Part shown: in pieces, positions 18,701 to 28,076 of the stretch | Numbering within the stretch: position 1 is the stretch's first letter | How the letters are laid out: each line of letters begins with the position of its first letter | Assembly (NCBI RefSeq): GCF_018967845.1 | Contig: NZ_JAHLZZ010000001.1 | Span: 248,001 to 312,000, forward strand | Origin: Hymenobacter siberiensis | GTDB taxonomy: Bacteria > Bacteroidota > Bacteroidia > Cytophagales > Hymenobacteraceae | Direction of reading: 5' to 3' | Length of the DNA: 64,000 nt | Notes under the pieces: generated by a model | Told to the model about the DNA's origin: nothing | Databases searched by the model: none | What the model saw: only the letters and a program-made list of their open reading frames with translations | Program-made: the position numbers and the translations under genes

Positions 18701-18753
18701 AGCCCCGCAGCGAAAAAGCCCTGGGCCTGATGAACCAGTACTACCCGCGGTAA
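15742..18753 (+). CDS. DUF2723/GT117-family membrane glycosyltransferase-like protein
   Basis: A 1,003-residue protein. The start at 15742 (MRSFKSLNNLVGWLVF) fits; the longer frame from 15598 overlaps the preceding terminator. The N-terminal 560 or so residues hold roughly a dozen transmembrane helices, with the family motif ASFWDCGEFIACSYKL near residues 30-45, placing it in DUF2723, which resembles protein O-mannosyltransferases (GT-C fold, lipid-phosphate sugar donors). The C-terminal 350 or so residues are soluble and end in TPR-like helices (about 860-1000). O-glycosylation of exported proteins is established in some Bacteroidota, but the substrate here is unknown. It is a single gene with its own terminator. 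Confidence 0.88.
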   Translation: MRSFKSLNNLVGWLVFAIAFATYLLTLEPTASFWDCGEFIACSYKLLVPHPPGAPTFLLLGRLFSLFSFGDVTKVAVLINALSGLSSAFTVLFLFWIITRMARKMVLRDATGNSGLAAEAIEPSGYQSLLILSAGVVGALAFAFSDSFWFNAVEGEVYAMSALCTAAVVWIMLKWEAHSNEADSDKWLILIAYVIGLSIGVHLLNLLTLPALGFIYYYRRTANPSLKGGIIVMVVSMIIVGSILVGIIPGLPTLAGNFEVFFINTVGLPFNSGLFIFLIVFIGLIWFGFRLSFQRRSQLLNTAMLCFTFILIGYSSYLIVPIRSSFQPTINENDPEDVLSFVSYLKREQYGSRPLLYGPQFNAQPVDYAEGAPRYARDPKTNTYKEIMPRQQEPVYRDEDKMLLPRIYSYEPDQIANYKKWVDIQDGVKPTMGQNLGFLLRYQMGHMFWRYFMWNFVGRESDVQQAGVVTPFSPSAKALPPRIGESPAHNNFLALPLILGLIGLWFQSRRDSKDAWVTGLLFLMTGLAIVIYLNQPPREPRERDYTFTGATFAFAIWIGLGVLGLAELFGKVVKADGLRAGLALAVGLLIPGIMAAQGWDDHDRSDRYNSVDSAKNLLNSCAPNAILFTNGDNDTFPLWYAQEVEGVRTDVRVAVLSYLNTDWYIAQMKRRSYLSQPFPISMPAAAYAQGTNDMLPFAANPAVPSVNLKEFIELVKSNNPLLQVQYQENGPMMMSFPTPNFFLPIDTVAVKKLGIIPKGRENQLVSKMEWSMGKRAIEKKNLVILDMIATNNWKRPIYFSSTVAPSDYMNLQPYFQLEGMAYRLLPLKDPNYDPRSGDEGYVEKDLTYQRLLKDFSYRGLQNPKIFYDENNLRFPANYRDKFARLANAYLASNNVAKAKEVADKALELMPDNTIPYDYYSPQLVPALVAGGEKAKADQILDTMTQRSEQMLAYYATKPDGSLFEDDQRGYLLGLQSVYRAAEMAGDKPRSEKALGLMNQYYPR

Positions 18754-18775
18754 ATGGGTAAGTGAGTAAATGAGT

Positions 18776-18810
18776 AAAGGCCGGTCCGCAGTGTGCGGGC
18801 CGGCCTTTTT
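18776..18810. terminator. Hairpin terminator after the GT117-type gene
   Basis: The arms AAAGGCCGG and CCGGCCTTT end in a T-tract, 23 bases after the stop. Confidence 0.85.
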
Positions 18811-18811
18811 A

Positions 18812-18891
18812 GTAGCGCGAACTTTTAGTTCGCGTCCCCAAACATCAATCGTTGCAACGGCACGGGGACGCGAACTAAAAGTTCGCGCTAC
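18812..18891. repeat. Palindromic repeat, class D, perfect 28-bp arms
   Basis: The left arm begins GTAGCGCGAACTTTTAGTTC and ends GCGTCCCC; the right arm (18864-18891) is its exact complement, around a 24-base loop. The stem itself contains a nested palindrome (GCGAACTTTTAGTTCGC). It sits between the GT117-type gene and a small convergent gene. Confidence 0.92.
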
Positions 18892-18909
18892 GGCCGAAAC
18901 TGCCCATTC

Positions 18910-19116
18910 CTAGTGCTCCGCGTGGGCGCGGCACGAAAACGCCGTGCGGTCCAGTCGGGGCGGGTTGTTGAGGTCGAAATTGAAGGCCACGCTGTTCAGG
19001 TACATGGCCACCCGCAGACGCTCGGCCAGGGTGGCGGGCTCCTGCACCCGGTGGCAGGCTTCGGTTTCGGCGTGGGTGCCGGCGTGAAACGCGGTGCGGT
19101 CGAGGCGGAGAGACAT
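18910..19116 (-). CDS. Small conserved Bacteroidota protein with duplicated DRTAF motif
   Basis: A 68-residue protein of unknown function. The motif LDRTAF followed by a short His-Ala-Glu segment occurs at both ends (residues 4-15 and 55-67), with AERLRVAMYLNSVAFNF between, probably an amphipathic helix. I recall similar small proteins with paired DRTxF motifs in Bacteroidota, some near nucleotidyltransferase-like genes, but no such gene is next to this one. No signal peptide or membrane segment. Confidence in the gene is moderate because it is short; the internal symmetry argues for a real product. Confidence 0.65.
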   Translation of the reverse strand: MSLRLDRTAFHAGTHAETEACHRVQEPATLAERLRVAMYLNSVAFNFDLNNPPRLDRTAFSCRAHAEH

Positions 19117-19344
19117 GGAAAGACGATGTTTATTAAGTGCTAAGCCCTAATTAAACGAACAATAAGACCGGCGTAATCAATTGGCTATGAGAATAAAGGC
19201 TTACAGCTATCAGCTAAAAGCTAATGGCTTGGTACTTACTTACTCTCAAGTTTACGCAAGTGAGAACCGCTCGGGATATTTTCATTTAAGCAACGACCCT
19301 TTTCAATAATTTCTCAACTGCCTTGGGAACGAGGTGACATAGGC

Positions 19345-19403
19345 AGTTGAGGTTCTCGGGAGCATTTGGCACAAGGAGACAAGTGCTCCCGAGGACCTCA
19401 ACT
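19345..19403. repeat. Inverted repeat in the 19.1-19.56 kb gap
   Basis: The arms AGTTGAGGTTCTCGGGAGCA and TGCTCCCGAGGACCTCAACT pair with one mismatch around a loop of about 19 bases. The gap 19117-19563 also holds partial copies of the same words (a further GGAGCATTCGGCACC near 19486). A 74-codon minus-strand frame over it (19286-19510) is composed of these repeats and is not considered a gene. Nothing else is evident in the gap. Confidence 0.7.
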
Positions 19404-19563
19404 GTCTCCGACAGGAAGTGACATGGACACATTCGGGTCGCACTTGCGCCTAACTCATCGGGTTGGGGGCAAATGCGGCCCGCCGGAGCATTCGGCACCA
19501 AATACTTCACTTTGGACAGATTCTTCGTTAGCCATGCCGTCCGTTTTCACGTAGTTTTATTCT

Positions 19564-20835
19564 ATGCCGGTTCGTTTGCTTCTATTGGTTGTATTGCTGC
19601 TCACGGCCTTCGCGCCCCTGGCCCCGCGCCCCGACTACGCCGGCCTCTACCGCGACGCCCCGCACCTGGCCGTGGACACCCGCCGCGAGGGCGACAGCCT
19701 GCGCCTCTACCTGCACCTGCCCGCCCCCGCCCGCCTGGGGCCGGGCCACCCGCTGCGCCTGGCCGCCTGGCCCAGCTACGAAGCCAAGCTGCCGCTGTGG
19801 CAGGACAGCATCGCGCGCCGCCGACAGCACCCGCGCCCCGAGGCCGATGGCAGCCTGCGCCTCAGCTTCTGCATCGCGGCGGCCCGCGTGCCCGCCGGGG
19901 CCATCCTGCAGCTCAGCACCGCCCCAGCCGATGCCAAAGACGACTACCAGGAGCCCGCCACCACCGCCTGGCTGCGCCTGACCGAGGCTGTGCTGGCGCG
20001 CCCCTTCGTGCTCACCGACTCGGCCGGGCAGCCCCTGGCCCGCCGCTACGTGCGGGCCGGCGAAACCTTCGGCGTGGACAGCTACGGCCTGATGCAGCCC
20101 GTGCGCTGGAAGCGCTACGCCGTGACGCCCACCCCCGCCCTGCCGCCCATGACCAGCCCGGCCGCCATGCCCGCCGGCTCGCGCCTGCTGCCCGTCCTCG
20201 ACTCGGCCGAGGCCCGGCCCGGCGAGCCGCTGCGCTTTCAGGAGGCCGGGCTGTATGCGCTGAAGGTGGGCGGCGCGGGCGGCATGCCTACCCGCACGCT
20301 GGCCGTGCTGGTGGGGGCCAACAATTACCCCGCCCTCACCACGGCTTCGGAGCTGATTGAGCCGCTGCGCTACCTAACCACCAGCCAGGAGCGCCAGCGC
20401 CTCACCGACGCGCCCGACCCTAAGCGGGCGGTGGATAAATTCTGGCTCGACATTGCCCAGGGCAACCAGCGGCAGGGCAAGGAATTGATTCGGCAGTTCT
20501 ACGGCCGCGTGACGGCGGCCAACCGGCTTTTCGCGGCCCACAAGGCCGGCTGGCTCACCGATAGGGGCTTGCTGTACGTGGTGTTGGGGCCGCCGCCGGG
20601 CGTGCGGCGGCTGTTCAACGGCGAGGAACGGTGGTTTTATTCCGATGGCGGGCTGGGCGGCGGGCCCATCACCTACACCTTCCGGCCCCGGCCGAGTACC
20701 TTTGCCCCTGATTACTACGAATTGGTGCGCCGGCCCGAGTATGAGTTGCTCTGGTATGCCGCCGTTGAAAAATGGAGAACCCCACTGACCGCCCTGACCG
20801 GCCCGAACGCCCCAACCGCCCTGCCCGCCCGGTAG
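19564..20835 (+). CDS. GWxTD domain-containing exported protein
   Basis: A 423-residue protein with an N-terminal signal peptide (MPVRLLLLVVLLLTAFAPLA). The middle is beta-rich (about 20-250). The C-terminal 150 residues carry the GWxTD domain: FWLDIAQGNQ, then FAAHKAGWLTDRGLLYVVLG with the signature GWLTD near residue 330, and GEERWFY. The domain is frequent in Bacteroidota and Acidobacteriota, and its biochemical role is unknown. The last 64 bases overlap the start of rlmB in another frame, so the two are likely translated from one mRNA. Confidence 0.87.
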   Translation: MPVRLLLLVVLLLTAFAPLAPRPDYAGLYRDAPHLAVDTRREGDSLRLYLHLPAPARLGPGHPLRLAAWPSYEAKLPLWQDSIARRRQHPRPEADGSLRLSFCIAAARVPAGAILQLSTAPADAKDDYQEPATTAWLRLTEAVLARPFVLTDSAGQPLARRYVRAGETFGVDSYGLMQPVRWKRYAVTPTPALPPMTSPAAMPAGSRLLPVLDSAEARPGEPLRFQEAGLYALKVGGAGGMPTRTLAVLVGANNYPALTTASELIEPLRYLTTSQERQRLTDAPDPKRAVDKFWLDIAQGNQRQGKELIRQFYGRVTAANRLFAAHKAGWLTDRGLLYVVLGPPPGVRRLFNGEERWFYSDGGLGGGPITYTFRPRPSTFAPDYYELVRRPEYELLWYAAVEKWRTPLTALTGPNAPTALPAR

Positions 20836-21854
20836 CCGGCCGCCGCTTTTACGACGGCGCCAACCGCCCCGTCACCCCGAAACAGTTCCGCCCCGACCGT
20901 GGCGGCGCTGAATTTGACGACCTGCCCGCCCGTCCCAAAGGCCGCGGCGGCTCCGACAACCGCGACGAAGCCGCCGGCGACCGCACCGGCCGCTCCGACC
21001 GTGGCGAGTCGCGCCCACCCTACCGCGAGCGCAGCGAAAGCAGCGAGCGCGGCAGCAACGCCGGCGGCGAGCGCCCCCGCTACGAAAATCGCCCGGCCCA
21101 GGCAGCGAGCATCGACATGCTGTTTGGCCTGCGCCCAATTCAGGAAGCCCTGAACGCGGGCCGCACCCTAGAGAAGATTTTCCTACTGCGCGGCACCAAA
21201 AACAGTCTCGTAACGGACATTTCGGCGGCCGCCCGCGCCGCTGGCATCCAGGTGCAGCTGGTGCCCGTGGAGAAGCTCGACAACCTGACCCGCAAGAACC
21301 ACCAGGGCGCGGTAGCCTTTGTATCACCCATCGACTACGCGCCGCTCGATACCATCGTGACCGGCTTGTTTGAGGAAGGAAAAGTACCCTTCCTGCTGCT
21401 GCTCGACCGCATTACCGACGTGCGCAACTTCGGCGCCATTGCCCGCACGGCCGAGTGCCTGGGCGTGCAGGCCATCGTGGTGCCCAGCCGGGGCGCGGCC
21501 CAAATCAACGGCGACGCCCTGAAAACCAGTGCCGGCGCATTGAATATCCTGCCCGTGTGCCGCGAGAATAATCTGCACGAAACCATACGCTTCCTCCAGC
21601 AGTCCGGCATTACCGTCGTGGCCTGTACCGAGAAAGCCGAAGAAGCAGTAGGTGCCGCCGAAATTGACTTCACCGGCCCCGTAGCCATCCTCATGGGCTC
21701 AGAAGAAGACGGCATCTCGCCCGACCTCCTGAACTTGGCCGATGTGAAGCTGAAAGTGCCCATGAGCGGCCAGATTCAGAGCTTGAACGTGGGCGTGGCT
21801 GCTGGCATTATGATGTTTGAAGTGGCCCGGCAGCGCGTGAACCAAGCGGAGTAG
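20772..21854 (+). CDS. rlmB: 23S rRNA 2'-O-ribose methyltransferase RlmB (SpoU/TrmH family) with long disordered N-terminus
   Basis: A 360-residue SPOUT methyltransferase that by family methylates G2251 of 23S rRNA using SAM. The conserved protein begins at MLFGLRPIQEAL (about residue 116; position 21117) with the small substrate-binding domain. The SPOUT knot has motifs LDRITDVRNFGAIARTAE (about 210-227), ILMGSEEDGIS (about 308-318) and the C-terminal PMSGQIQSLNVGVAAG. Residues 1-115 are Arg/Asp/Pro/Gly rich (RPDRPERPNRP) and probably disordered, perhaps RNA-binding. The 20772 ATG lies inside the preceding gene, a 64-base overlap, so a shorter start near 21117 remains possible. Confidence 0.9.
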   Translation: MENPTDRPDRPERPNRPARPVAGRRFYDGANRPVTPKQFRPDRGGAEFDDLPARPKGRGGSDNRDEAAGDRTGRSDRGESRPPYRERSESSERGSNAGGERPRYENRPAQAASIDMLFGLRPIQEALNAGRTLEKIFLLRGTKNSLVTDISAAARAAGIQVQLVPVEKLDNLTRKNHQGAVAFVSPIDYAPLDTIVTGLFEEGKVPFLLLLDRITDVRNFGAIARTAECLGVQAIVVPSRGAAQINGDALKTSAGALNILPVCRENNLHETIRFLQQSGITVVACTEKAEEAVGAAEIDFTGPVAILMGSEEDGISPDLLNLADVKLKVPMSGQIQSLNVGVAAGIMMFEVARQRVNQAE

Positions 21855-21860
21855 AACGAC

Positions 21861-22050
21861 CACTCCCCTCCTCAGTTGAGGAGGGGATGTGAGCGCCGAA
21901 GAGGCGCGAACGGGGGTGGTTGCGCCGTTGCACGACACCCGAACGAAAACGCCCGGATTATACCGGGAATCGCTCGGGTGTCGTGCAACGGCGCAACCAC
22001 CCCCGTTTTTGCTACGCAAAAACTCCCCTCCTTGGTAAGGAGGGGAGTTT
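21861..22050. repeat. Compound palindromic repeat, class C
   Basis: Small hairpins at both ends (CTCCCCTCCTCAGTTGAGGAGGGG; CTCCCCTCCTTGGTAAGGAGGGGAG, each split around a short loop) bracket a large stem (GGTTGCGCCGTTGCACGACA and its complement) with a central loop of about 40 bases. It lies between the convergent rlmB and manC. Confidence 0.88.
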
Positions 22051-22059
22051 TTCGGCAGC

Positions 22060-23142
22060 CTAGTTATACCCCCCGCCCTTCTTCGCCTTCACATCGGCCA
22101 CGAAATCCTTCACGCGCTGCTCCTCACTGCGCTTGCAGATGAGCAGCACGTTGTCGTACTCGGCCACGATGTAGTCTTCCAGGCCCTGCACTACCACGAG
22201 GCGGTCGGCGGGGGTTTTGATGACGCAGCCGGTCGTATCGTAGAGCATCACGTCACCGCTCACCATATTGCCGTTCTCATCGTGCTGGCCGATACGGTGC
22301 AGCGAATCCCAGGTGCCCACGTCGCTCCAGCCGAAATCGGCGGGCATCACGTACACGTTGTCGGCCTTTTCCATCACGCCATAATCGATGCTGATATTGC
22401 GGCAGCGCGAGTAGGCCCGGCTGATGAACTCCTCTTCCTCGGTCGTACCCAGCTGTTCGGCTCCTTCATCAAATACCTCGGCAATGTCGCCCAGATAGTG
22501 GTGGAAGGCATCGATGATGACCTCGGCGCGCCACACAAACAGGCCGGAGTTCCAGAGAAAGTCGCCGCTGTCCACGAACATGCGGGCCAGCTCCAGATTG
22601 GGCTTTTCGGTGAAGGTTTTCACCTTATGCAGTTGGCCGCCGGGCAGGCTCTGGTCGTCCATGTACTGGATGTAGCCGTAGCCGGTATCGGGCCTGGAAG
22701 GCTGGATGCCGAGGGTGATGAGCACATCACTGGCCCGGGCGGCCGCCACGGCGATGTCGATGAGGCGGCGAAACTCGTCTTCGCGCTGCACGGCGTGGTC
22801 GGCGGGCGTCACGATGATGATAGCCTGCGGGTCACGCTGGGCAATGCGATAGCAGGCATAGGCAATGCACGGCGCGGTATTGCGGCCAATGGGCTCGCCC
22901 AGAATCTGGTCGGCGGGCAGGTGGGGCAGGTGCTCCTGCACCAAGTCTACGTAGTCGCGGTTGGTCACCACAAACACGTTTTCGGGCGGGCAGATACCCT
23001 GGAAGCGGTCCACGGTGAGCTGGAGCATGGAGCGGCCCGTGCCCAGCACGTCGTGAAACTGCTTGGGGTGGTTGGTGCGGCTGAACGGCCAGAACCGGCT
23101 GCCAATACCGCCAGCCATGACAACGATGTAATTGGAATTCAT
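22060..23142 (-). CDS. manC: Mannose-1-phosphate guanylyltransferase
   Basis: A 360-residue nucleotidyltransferase making GDP-mannose from GTP and mannose-1-phosphate. The nucleotide-binding signature MAGGIGSRFWPFSR is at residues 9-22, followed by PKQFHDVLG, the VTPADHAV metal motif (about 110) and FTEKPNLELA (about 175) typical of the ManC/Man1P_GT family. It lacks the C-terminal isomerase domain of bifunctional ManC/AlgA, so it is the transferase-only form. A TACATTTG box lies five bases from the start, suggesting a near-leaderless mRNA. With kdsD upstream it points to surface polysaccharide synthesis. Confidence 0.93.
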   Translation of the reverse strand: MNSNYIVVMAGGIGSRFWPFSRTNHPKQFHDVLGTGRSMLQLTVDRFQGICPPENVFVVTNRDYVDLVQEHLPHLPADQILGEPIGRNTAPCIAYACYRIAQRDPQAIIIVTPADHAVQREDEFRRLIDIAVAAARASDVLITLGIQPSRPDTGYGYIQYMDDQSLPGGQLHKVKTFTEKPNLELARMFVDSGDFLWNSGLFVWRAEVIIDAFHHYLGDIAEVFDEGAEQLGTTEEEEFISRAYSRCRNISIDYGVMEKADNVYVMPADFGWSDVGTWDSLHRIGQHDENGNMVSGDVMLYDTTGCVIKTPADRLVVVQGLEDYIVAEYDNVLLICKRSEEQRVKDFVADVKAKKGGGYN

Positions 23143-23147
23143 TGAGG

Positions 23148-23155
23148 CAAATGTA
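23148..23155 (-). promoter_or_regulatory. Candidate -7 box of manC, near-leaderless
   Basis: TACATTTG on the minus strand is a perfect TAnnTTTG with five bases before the ATG at 23142. No -33 TTTG was identified. Confidence 0.5.
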
Positions 23156-23228
23156 AAGGAGAACGAGATGGGGCGTGCAGGTCTGCTATTTACTCAATAA
23201 ATACTATATAATTGAAAAGCCAACGCAA

Positions 23229-24251
23229 TCAAACCAACCCTTCGCGCAGCAGGTCGTGCAGATGAATGAACCCGGCAAACTGTCCGTCCTCCGTCACTAC
23301 CAGTTGCGTGATGTTGCGTTGCTGCATGCGGGCCAGGGCTTCGGCGGCAAAGTCTTCCACATCAATTGTAGCGGGCTGGGGCGTTAGAATGTCCCGCGCA
23401 TTGAGCTTTTCCAGGTCCGAAAAGCTGCCCAGCATCCGGCGCAGGTCGCCATCGGTGATGATGCCCGCGAGCTGGCCGGCGGCATCGAGCACGGCGGTGG
23501 CCCCGAGGCGCTTGCCCGATATTTCGAGCAGCACTTCCCGCAGCGGGGCATCGGCCGGCACCTGGGGGCGCTGATTCTGGCGGCTCAGGTCGCCCACTTT
23601 CAGGTAGAGGCGCTTGCCGAGGGTGCCGCCGGGGTGCAGGCGGGCAAAGTCGGCGGCCGTGAACTGGCGACTTTCGAGCAGGCACACGGCCAGGGCGTCG
23701 CCCAGGGCCAGGGCAGCGGTAGTGCTGGTAGTGGGCGCGAGGTTGTTGGGGCAGGCCTCTTTAGTAACGGGGGCGTGCAGCACGTAAGTGGCTTGCTGGG
23801 CCAGGTAGGAATCGGCATTGCTCACGAGCGCGGCCAGCGGCACGCCCTTGCGGCGCAGCAGCGGCACCAGCACCTTGATTTCGGGCGTGTCGCCGCTCTT
23901 GCTGATGGCAATGACAAAGTCCTGCGGCTGAATCATGCCCAGGTCGCCATGAATGGCATCGGCGGCGTGCATGAACAGGGCCGGCGTGCCAGTGCTATTG
24001 AGCGTGGCCACGATTTTGCCCGCGATGTGGGCGCTTTTGCCAATACCCGTGACTACCACGCGGCCCTCCAGCTGCAGGATAGCCTGCACGCAGGCCACGA
24101 AATCGGGCGTGGCAGCAAGGGCGTCGGCCACGGCGCGCACGGCATCGGCCTCCTCGTACAGCACCTGGCGGGCAATGGCCAGCACATCGACGGCAACCGG
24201 GGCCGCCCCGGTGGTGGCATTATCAGAATGGATAGTAGCAGGCATGAGCAA
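23229..24251 (-). CDS. kdsD: D-arabinose-5-phosphate isomerase (KpsF/GutQ family)
   Basis: A 340-residue enzyme interconverting ribulose-5-phosphate and arabinose-5-phosphate, the first step of Kdo synthesis for LPS. Residues about 45-180 are the SIS sugar isomerase domain with GIGKSAHIAGKIVATLNSTG and the HGDLGMI / ISKSGDT motifs. Residues about 210-335 are two CBS domains (ITDGDLRRML in the first). The length is standard. A second possible start lies two codons in (24245). It stands upstream of manC on the same strand. Confidence 0.94.
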   Translation of the reverse strand: MLMPATIHSDNATTGAAPVAVDVLAIARQVLYEEADAVRAVADALAATPDFVACVQAILQLEGRVVVTGIGKSAHIAGKIVATLNSTGTPALFMHAADAIHGDLGMIQPQDFVIAISKSGDTPEIKVLVPLLRRKGVPLAALVSNADSYLAQQATYVLHAPVTKEACPNNLAPTTSTTAALALGDALAVCLLESRQFTAADFARLHPGGTLGKRLYLKVGDLSRQNQRPQVPADAPLREVLLEISGKRLGATAVLDAAGQLAGIITDGDLRRMLGSFSDLEKLNARDILTPQPATIDVEDFAAEALARMQQRNITQLVVTEDGQFAGFIHLHDLLREGLV

Positions 24252-24474
24252 GACGCGAAATGTTATTGCAAAATTGGGGGAAAGAAGCTGAGCCCGCCTC
24301 CCCCGGCCAAAACCAGCCAGTGCCGGTTAATGGATAATTTATAGCAGGCCAACCGCTAACTTATGTCAAGTCAAGTGGCTCGCCACTTCGGAAACCGCTA
24401 CTTGCCACAGATGGACGGGGTTGAGAGCCCGAATTTTCCAAATAGCCTCTTCGCATTTCGCAAGCGGCAGCAAT

Positions 24475-24501
24475 ATGAATAAATTGTTTTCCACAATTCA
24501 T
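24475..24501. promoter_or_regulatory. Possible operator palindrome upstream of recQ
   Basis: ATGAATAAATTGT and ACAATTCAT form an imperfect dyad around TTTCC, about 42 bases upstream of the recQ -7 box. A binding role is only suggested by symmetry and position. Confidence 0.28.
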
Positions 24502-24542
24502 GAGAAACACCATTTTTCATGCTGAAAATAGGGGTTATTGCT

Positions 24543-24550
24543 TATCTTCG
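24543..24550 (+). promoter_or_regulatory. Candidate -7 box of recQ
   Basis: TATCTTCG matches TAnnTTTG in five of six defined positions, 45 bases upstream of the start at 24596. Confidence 0.4.
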
Positions 24551-24595
24551 TTATGAACCGCGAGTCGGTACGCCTTTCATCAGTGCTTTTGTCCC

Positions 24596-26800
<2,205 letters not shown>

Positions 26801-26909
26801 ATCACTGATTTTTCGGATTTAAGCGGATTTCACGTATTTTGTGGCCGATTATTTTGGGGCAATGTCGTGCTGTTGAATGTCCGATTTGTTTTTATGGATT
26901 GGTTTCATG

Positions 26910-27041
26910 GGGTGCAATTCAAAACTACGCGCTGCCCTTTTCATGAGTCATCGGCCCTTGCCTCTGGGCTCCACTAAGGGCATCAGATACCAGTCCGAAC
27001 TTCTGCTTGGCGGTGGCAGCGCGCAGTTTTGAATTACACCC
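26910..27041. repeat. MITE-like inverted-repeat element overlapping the GxxExxY gene start
   Basis: The terminal arms GGGTGCAATTCAAAACTACG (then CGCTGCC; 26910-26936) and its near complement at 27015-27041 match at 25 of 27 positions, with about 78 bases between. No open frame fits inside. The right arm contains the TTG at 27029 that is the only upstream start for the following gene. Confidence 0.75.
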
Positions 27042-27445
27042 GTTTCACGTTAGTTGAAACTCGGTTAAACAGGCTTACGGAAACCATAATTGGCTGCGCC
27101 ATGAGCGTGCATAGTGAGTTGGGCAGTGGGTTTCCAGAGGCAATTTTCCAGCGGGGGCTGGGCGTGGAGCTTGCGGCGGCTAACGTTGCTTTCCAAGCAG
27201 AGGTACACTTGCCCGTCTTCTATAAGGAAACATCCATTGGGTCGCGGCGGGCTGACTTTCTGGTCAACGACCAAGTGTTGGTCGAGTTAAAGGCAACCAG
27301 TGAATTAACCTCCCTCAACTATGCGCAGGCAATCAATTACCTTAAAGCTTACCACCTGGAAGTTGCGCTTCTAGTCAATTTTGGCGAATCCAGCCTCCGG
27401 TTCAAATGCTTCCTCCACAATCCCTCCCGCCCGCTCTCCCATTAA
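27029..27445 (+). CDS. GxxExxY protein
   Basis: A protein of up to 138 residues. The family motif appears as GSGFPEAIFQ (variant of GxGxxExxY, with Phe for Tyr), followed by the PD-(D/E)XK-like core RADFLVNDQVLVELKAT and the YLKAYHLEVALLVNFG segment typical of this nuclease-like family; function is unproven. No ATG precedes the conserved region except ATG at 27104, which would cut into it. The nearest start is TTG at 27029 inside an inverted repeat, so the native start may have been displaced. AT content is slightly higher than in neighbours, as is usual for this often mobile family. Confidence 0.78.
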   Translation: MNYTRFTLVETRLNRLTETIIGCAMSVHSELGSGFPEAIFQRGLGVELAAANVAFQAEVHLPVFYKETSIGSRRADFLVNDQVLVELKATSELTSLNYAQAINYLKAYHLEVALLVNFGESSLRFKCFLHNPSRPLSH

Positions 27446-27462
27446 TTGCGCCTCAATAACAT

Positions 27463-27499
27463 AAAAAGGGCCCCAACTGCGCACGCAGCTGGGGCCCTT
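27463..27499. terminator. Bidirectional hairpin terminator
   Basis: The arms AAGGGCCCCA and TGGGGCCCTT lie between the convergent GxxExxY and bacilliredoxin genes. Confidence 0.85.
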
Positions 27500-27552
27500 C
27501 GCAATCGTCCACAAAATCCGTGAACTCCGCTTAAATCCTAAAAATCAGTGAT

Positions 27553-27975
27553 TTAGCAGTACTCCTCGAACGCACCTTGCAGGTTGTTCACGATGCGCAT
27601 GGCGTCGGAGCCTTCGATGTGGTAGCGCTCAATCATGTGCACCAGCTCGCCGTCTTTGAACAGGGCGATGCAGGGCGAGGAGGGCGGATAGGGCAGCAGG
27701 TGCTCGCGCATTTTGGCTACGGCTTCGGTTTCCATGCCGGCAAAAACGGTGACCAGCTTGCCGGGCTTTTTGTCGGCGCTGGCGAGGGCCATTTTCAGGG
27801 CGGGGCGGGCTTTGGCGGCGGCGCAGCCACACACCGAGTTCACGGCCACCAGCACGGTGCCTTCGTTCGAAGCGAGGGCGGAGTCAACCTCCTCGGCCGT
27901 CATCAGCTGCTCGAAACCAACTTCGGTGAGGTCCTGGCGGATGGGCGCCACCATGTATTCGGGATAAACTGCCAT
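27553..27975 (-). CDS. Bacilliredoxin (BrxA/BrxB, YphP/YqiW family)
   Basis: A 140-residue thioredoxin-fold protein. The active site CGC (Cys49-Gly-Cys51, in NSVCGCAAAKARP) is the family signature. Bacilliredoxins remove bacillithiol from S-bacillithiolated proteins, and many Bacteroidota encode this pathway. The length is normal. A TACTTTTG box (28022-28029) lies about 46 bases upstream. Cytoplasmic, single gene. Confidence 0.92.
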   Translation of the reverse strand: MAVYPEYMVAPIRQDLTEVGFEQLMTAEEVDSALASNEGTVLVAVNSVCGCAAAKARPALKMALASADKKPGKLVTVFAGMETEAVAKMREHLLPYPPSSPCIALFKDGELVHMIERYHIEGSDAMRIVNNLQGAFEEYC

Positions 27976-28021
27976 TGTCGTAATAATTTAGATTGAAAAG
28001 CGGCGGGGCCGCGTACGGGTG

Positions 28022-28029
28022 CAAAAGTA
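28022..28029 (-). promoter_or_regulatory. Candidate -7 box of the bacilliredoxin gene
   Basis: TACTTTTG on the minus strand is a perfect TAnnTTTG, 46 bases upstream of the start at 27975. Confidence 0.45.
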
Positions 28030-28076
28030 CGAAGGTCTAACCCATTGAGCCGGCCAGAAGGTTTCCGGGGCGGCGG

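Larger units (their letters stand above)
24252..24595. other. Intergenic region between divergent kdsD and recQ
   Basis: No gene seen. A short palindrome AAGTGGCTCGCCACTT is at 24370-24385. The DNA becomes AT-rich toward recQ, where the regulatory signals listed separately lie. Confidence 0.5.

Noticed and set aside
19286..19510. 74-codon minus-strand frame with repeated VPNAP
   Set aside because: It is built from an inverted repeat and its partial copies, with no coding-like pattern.
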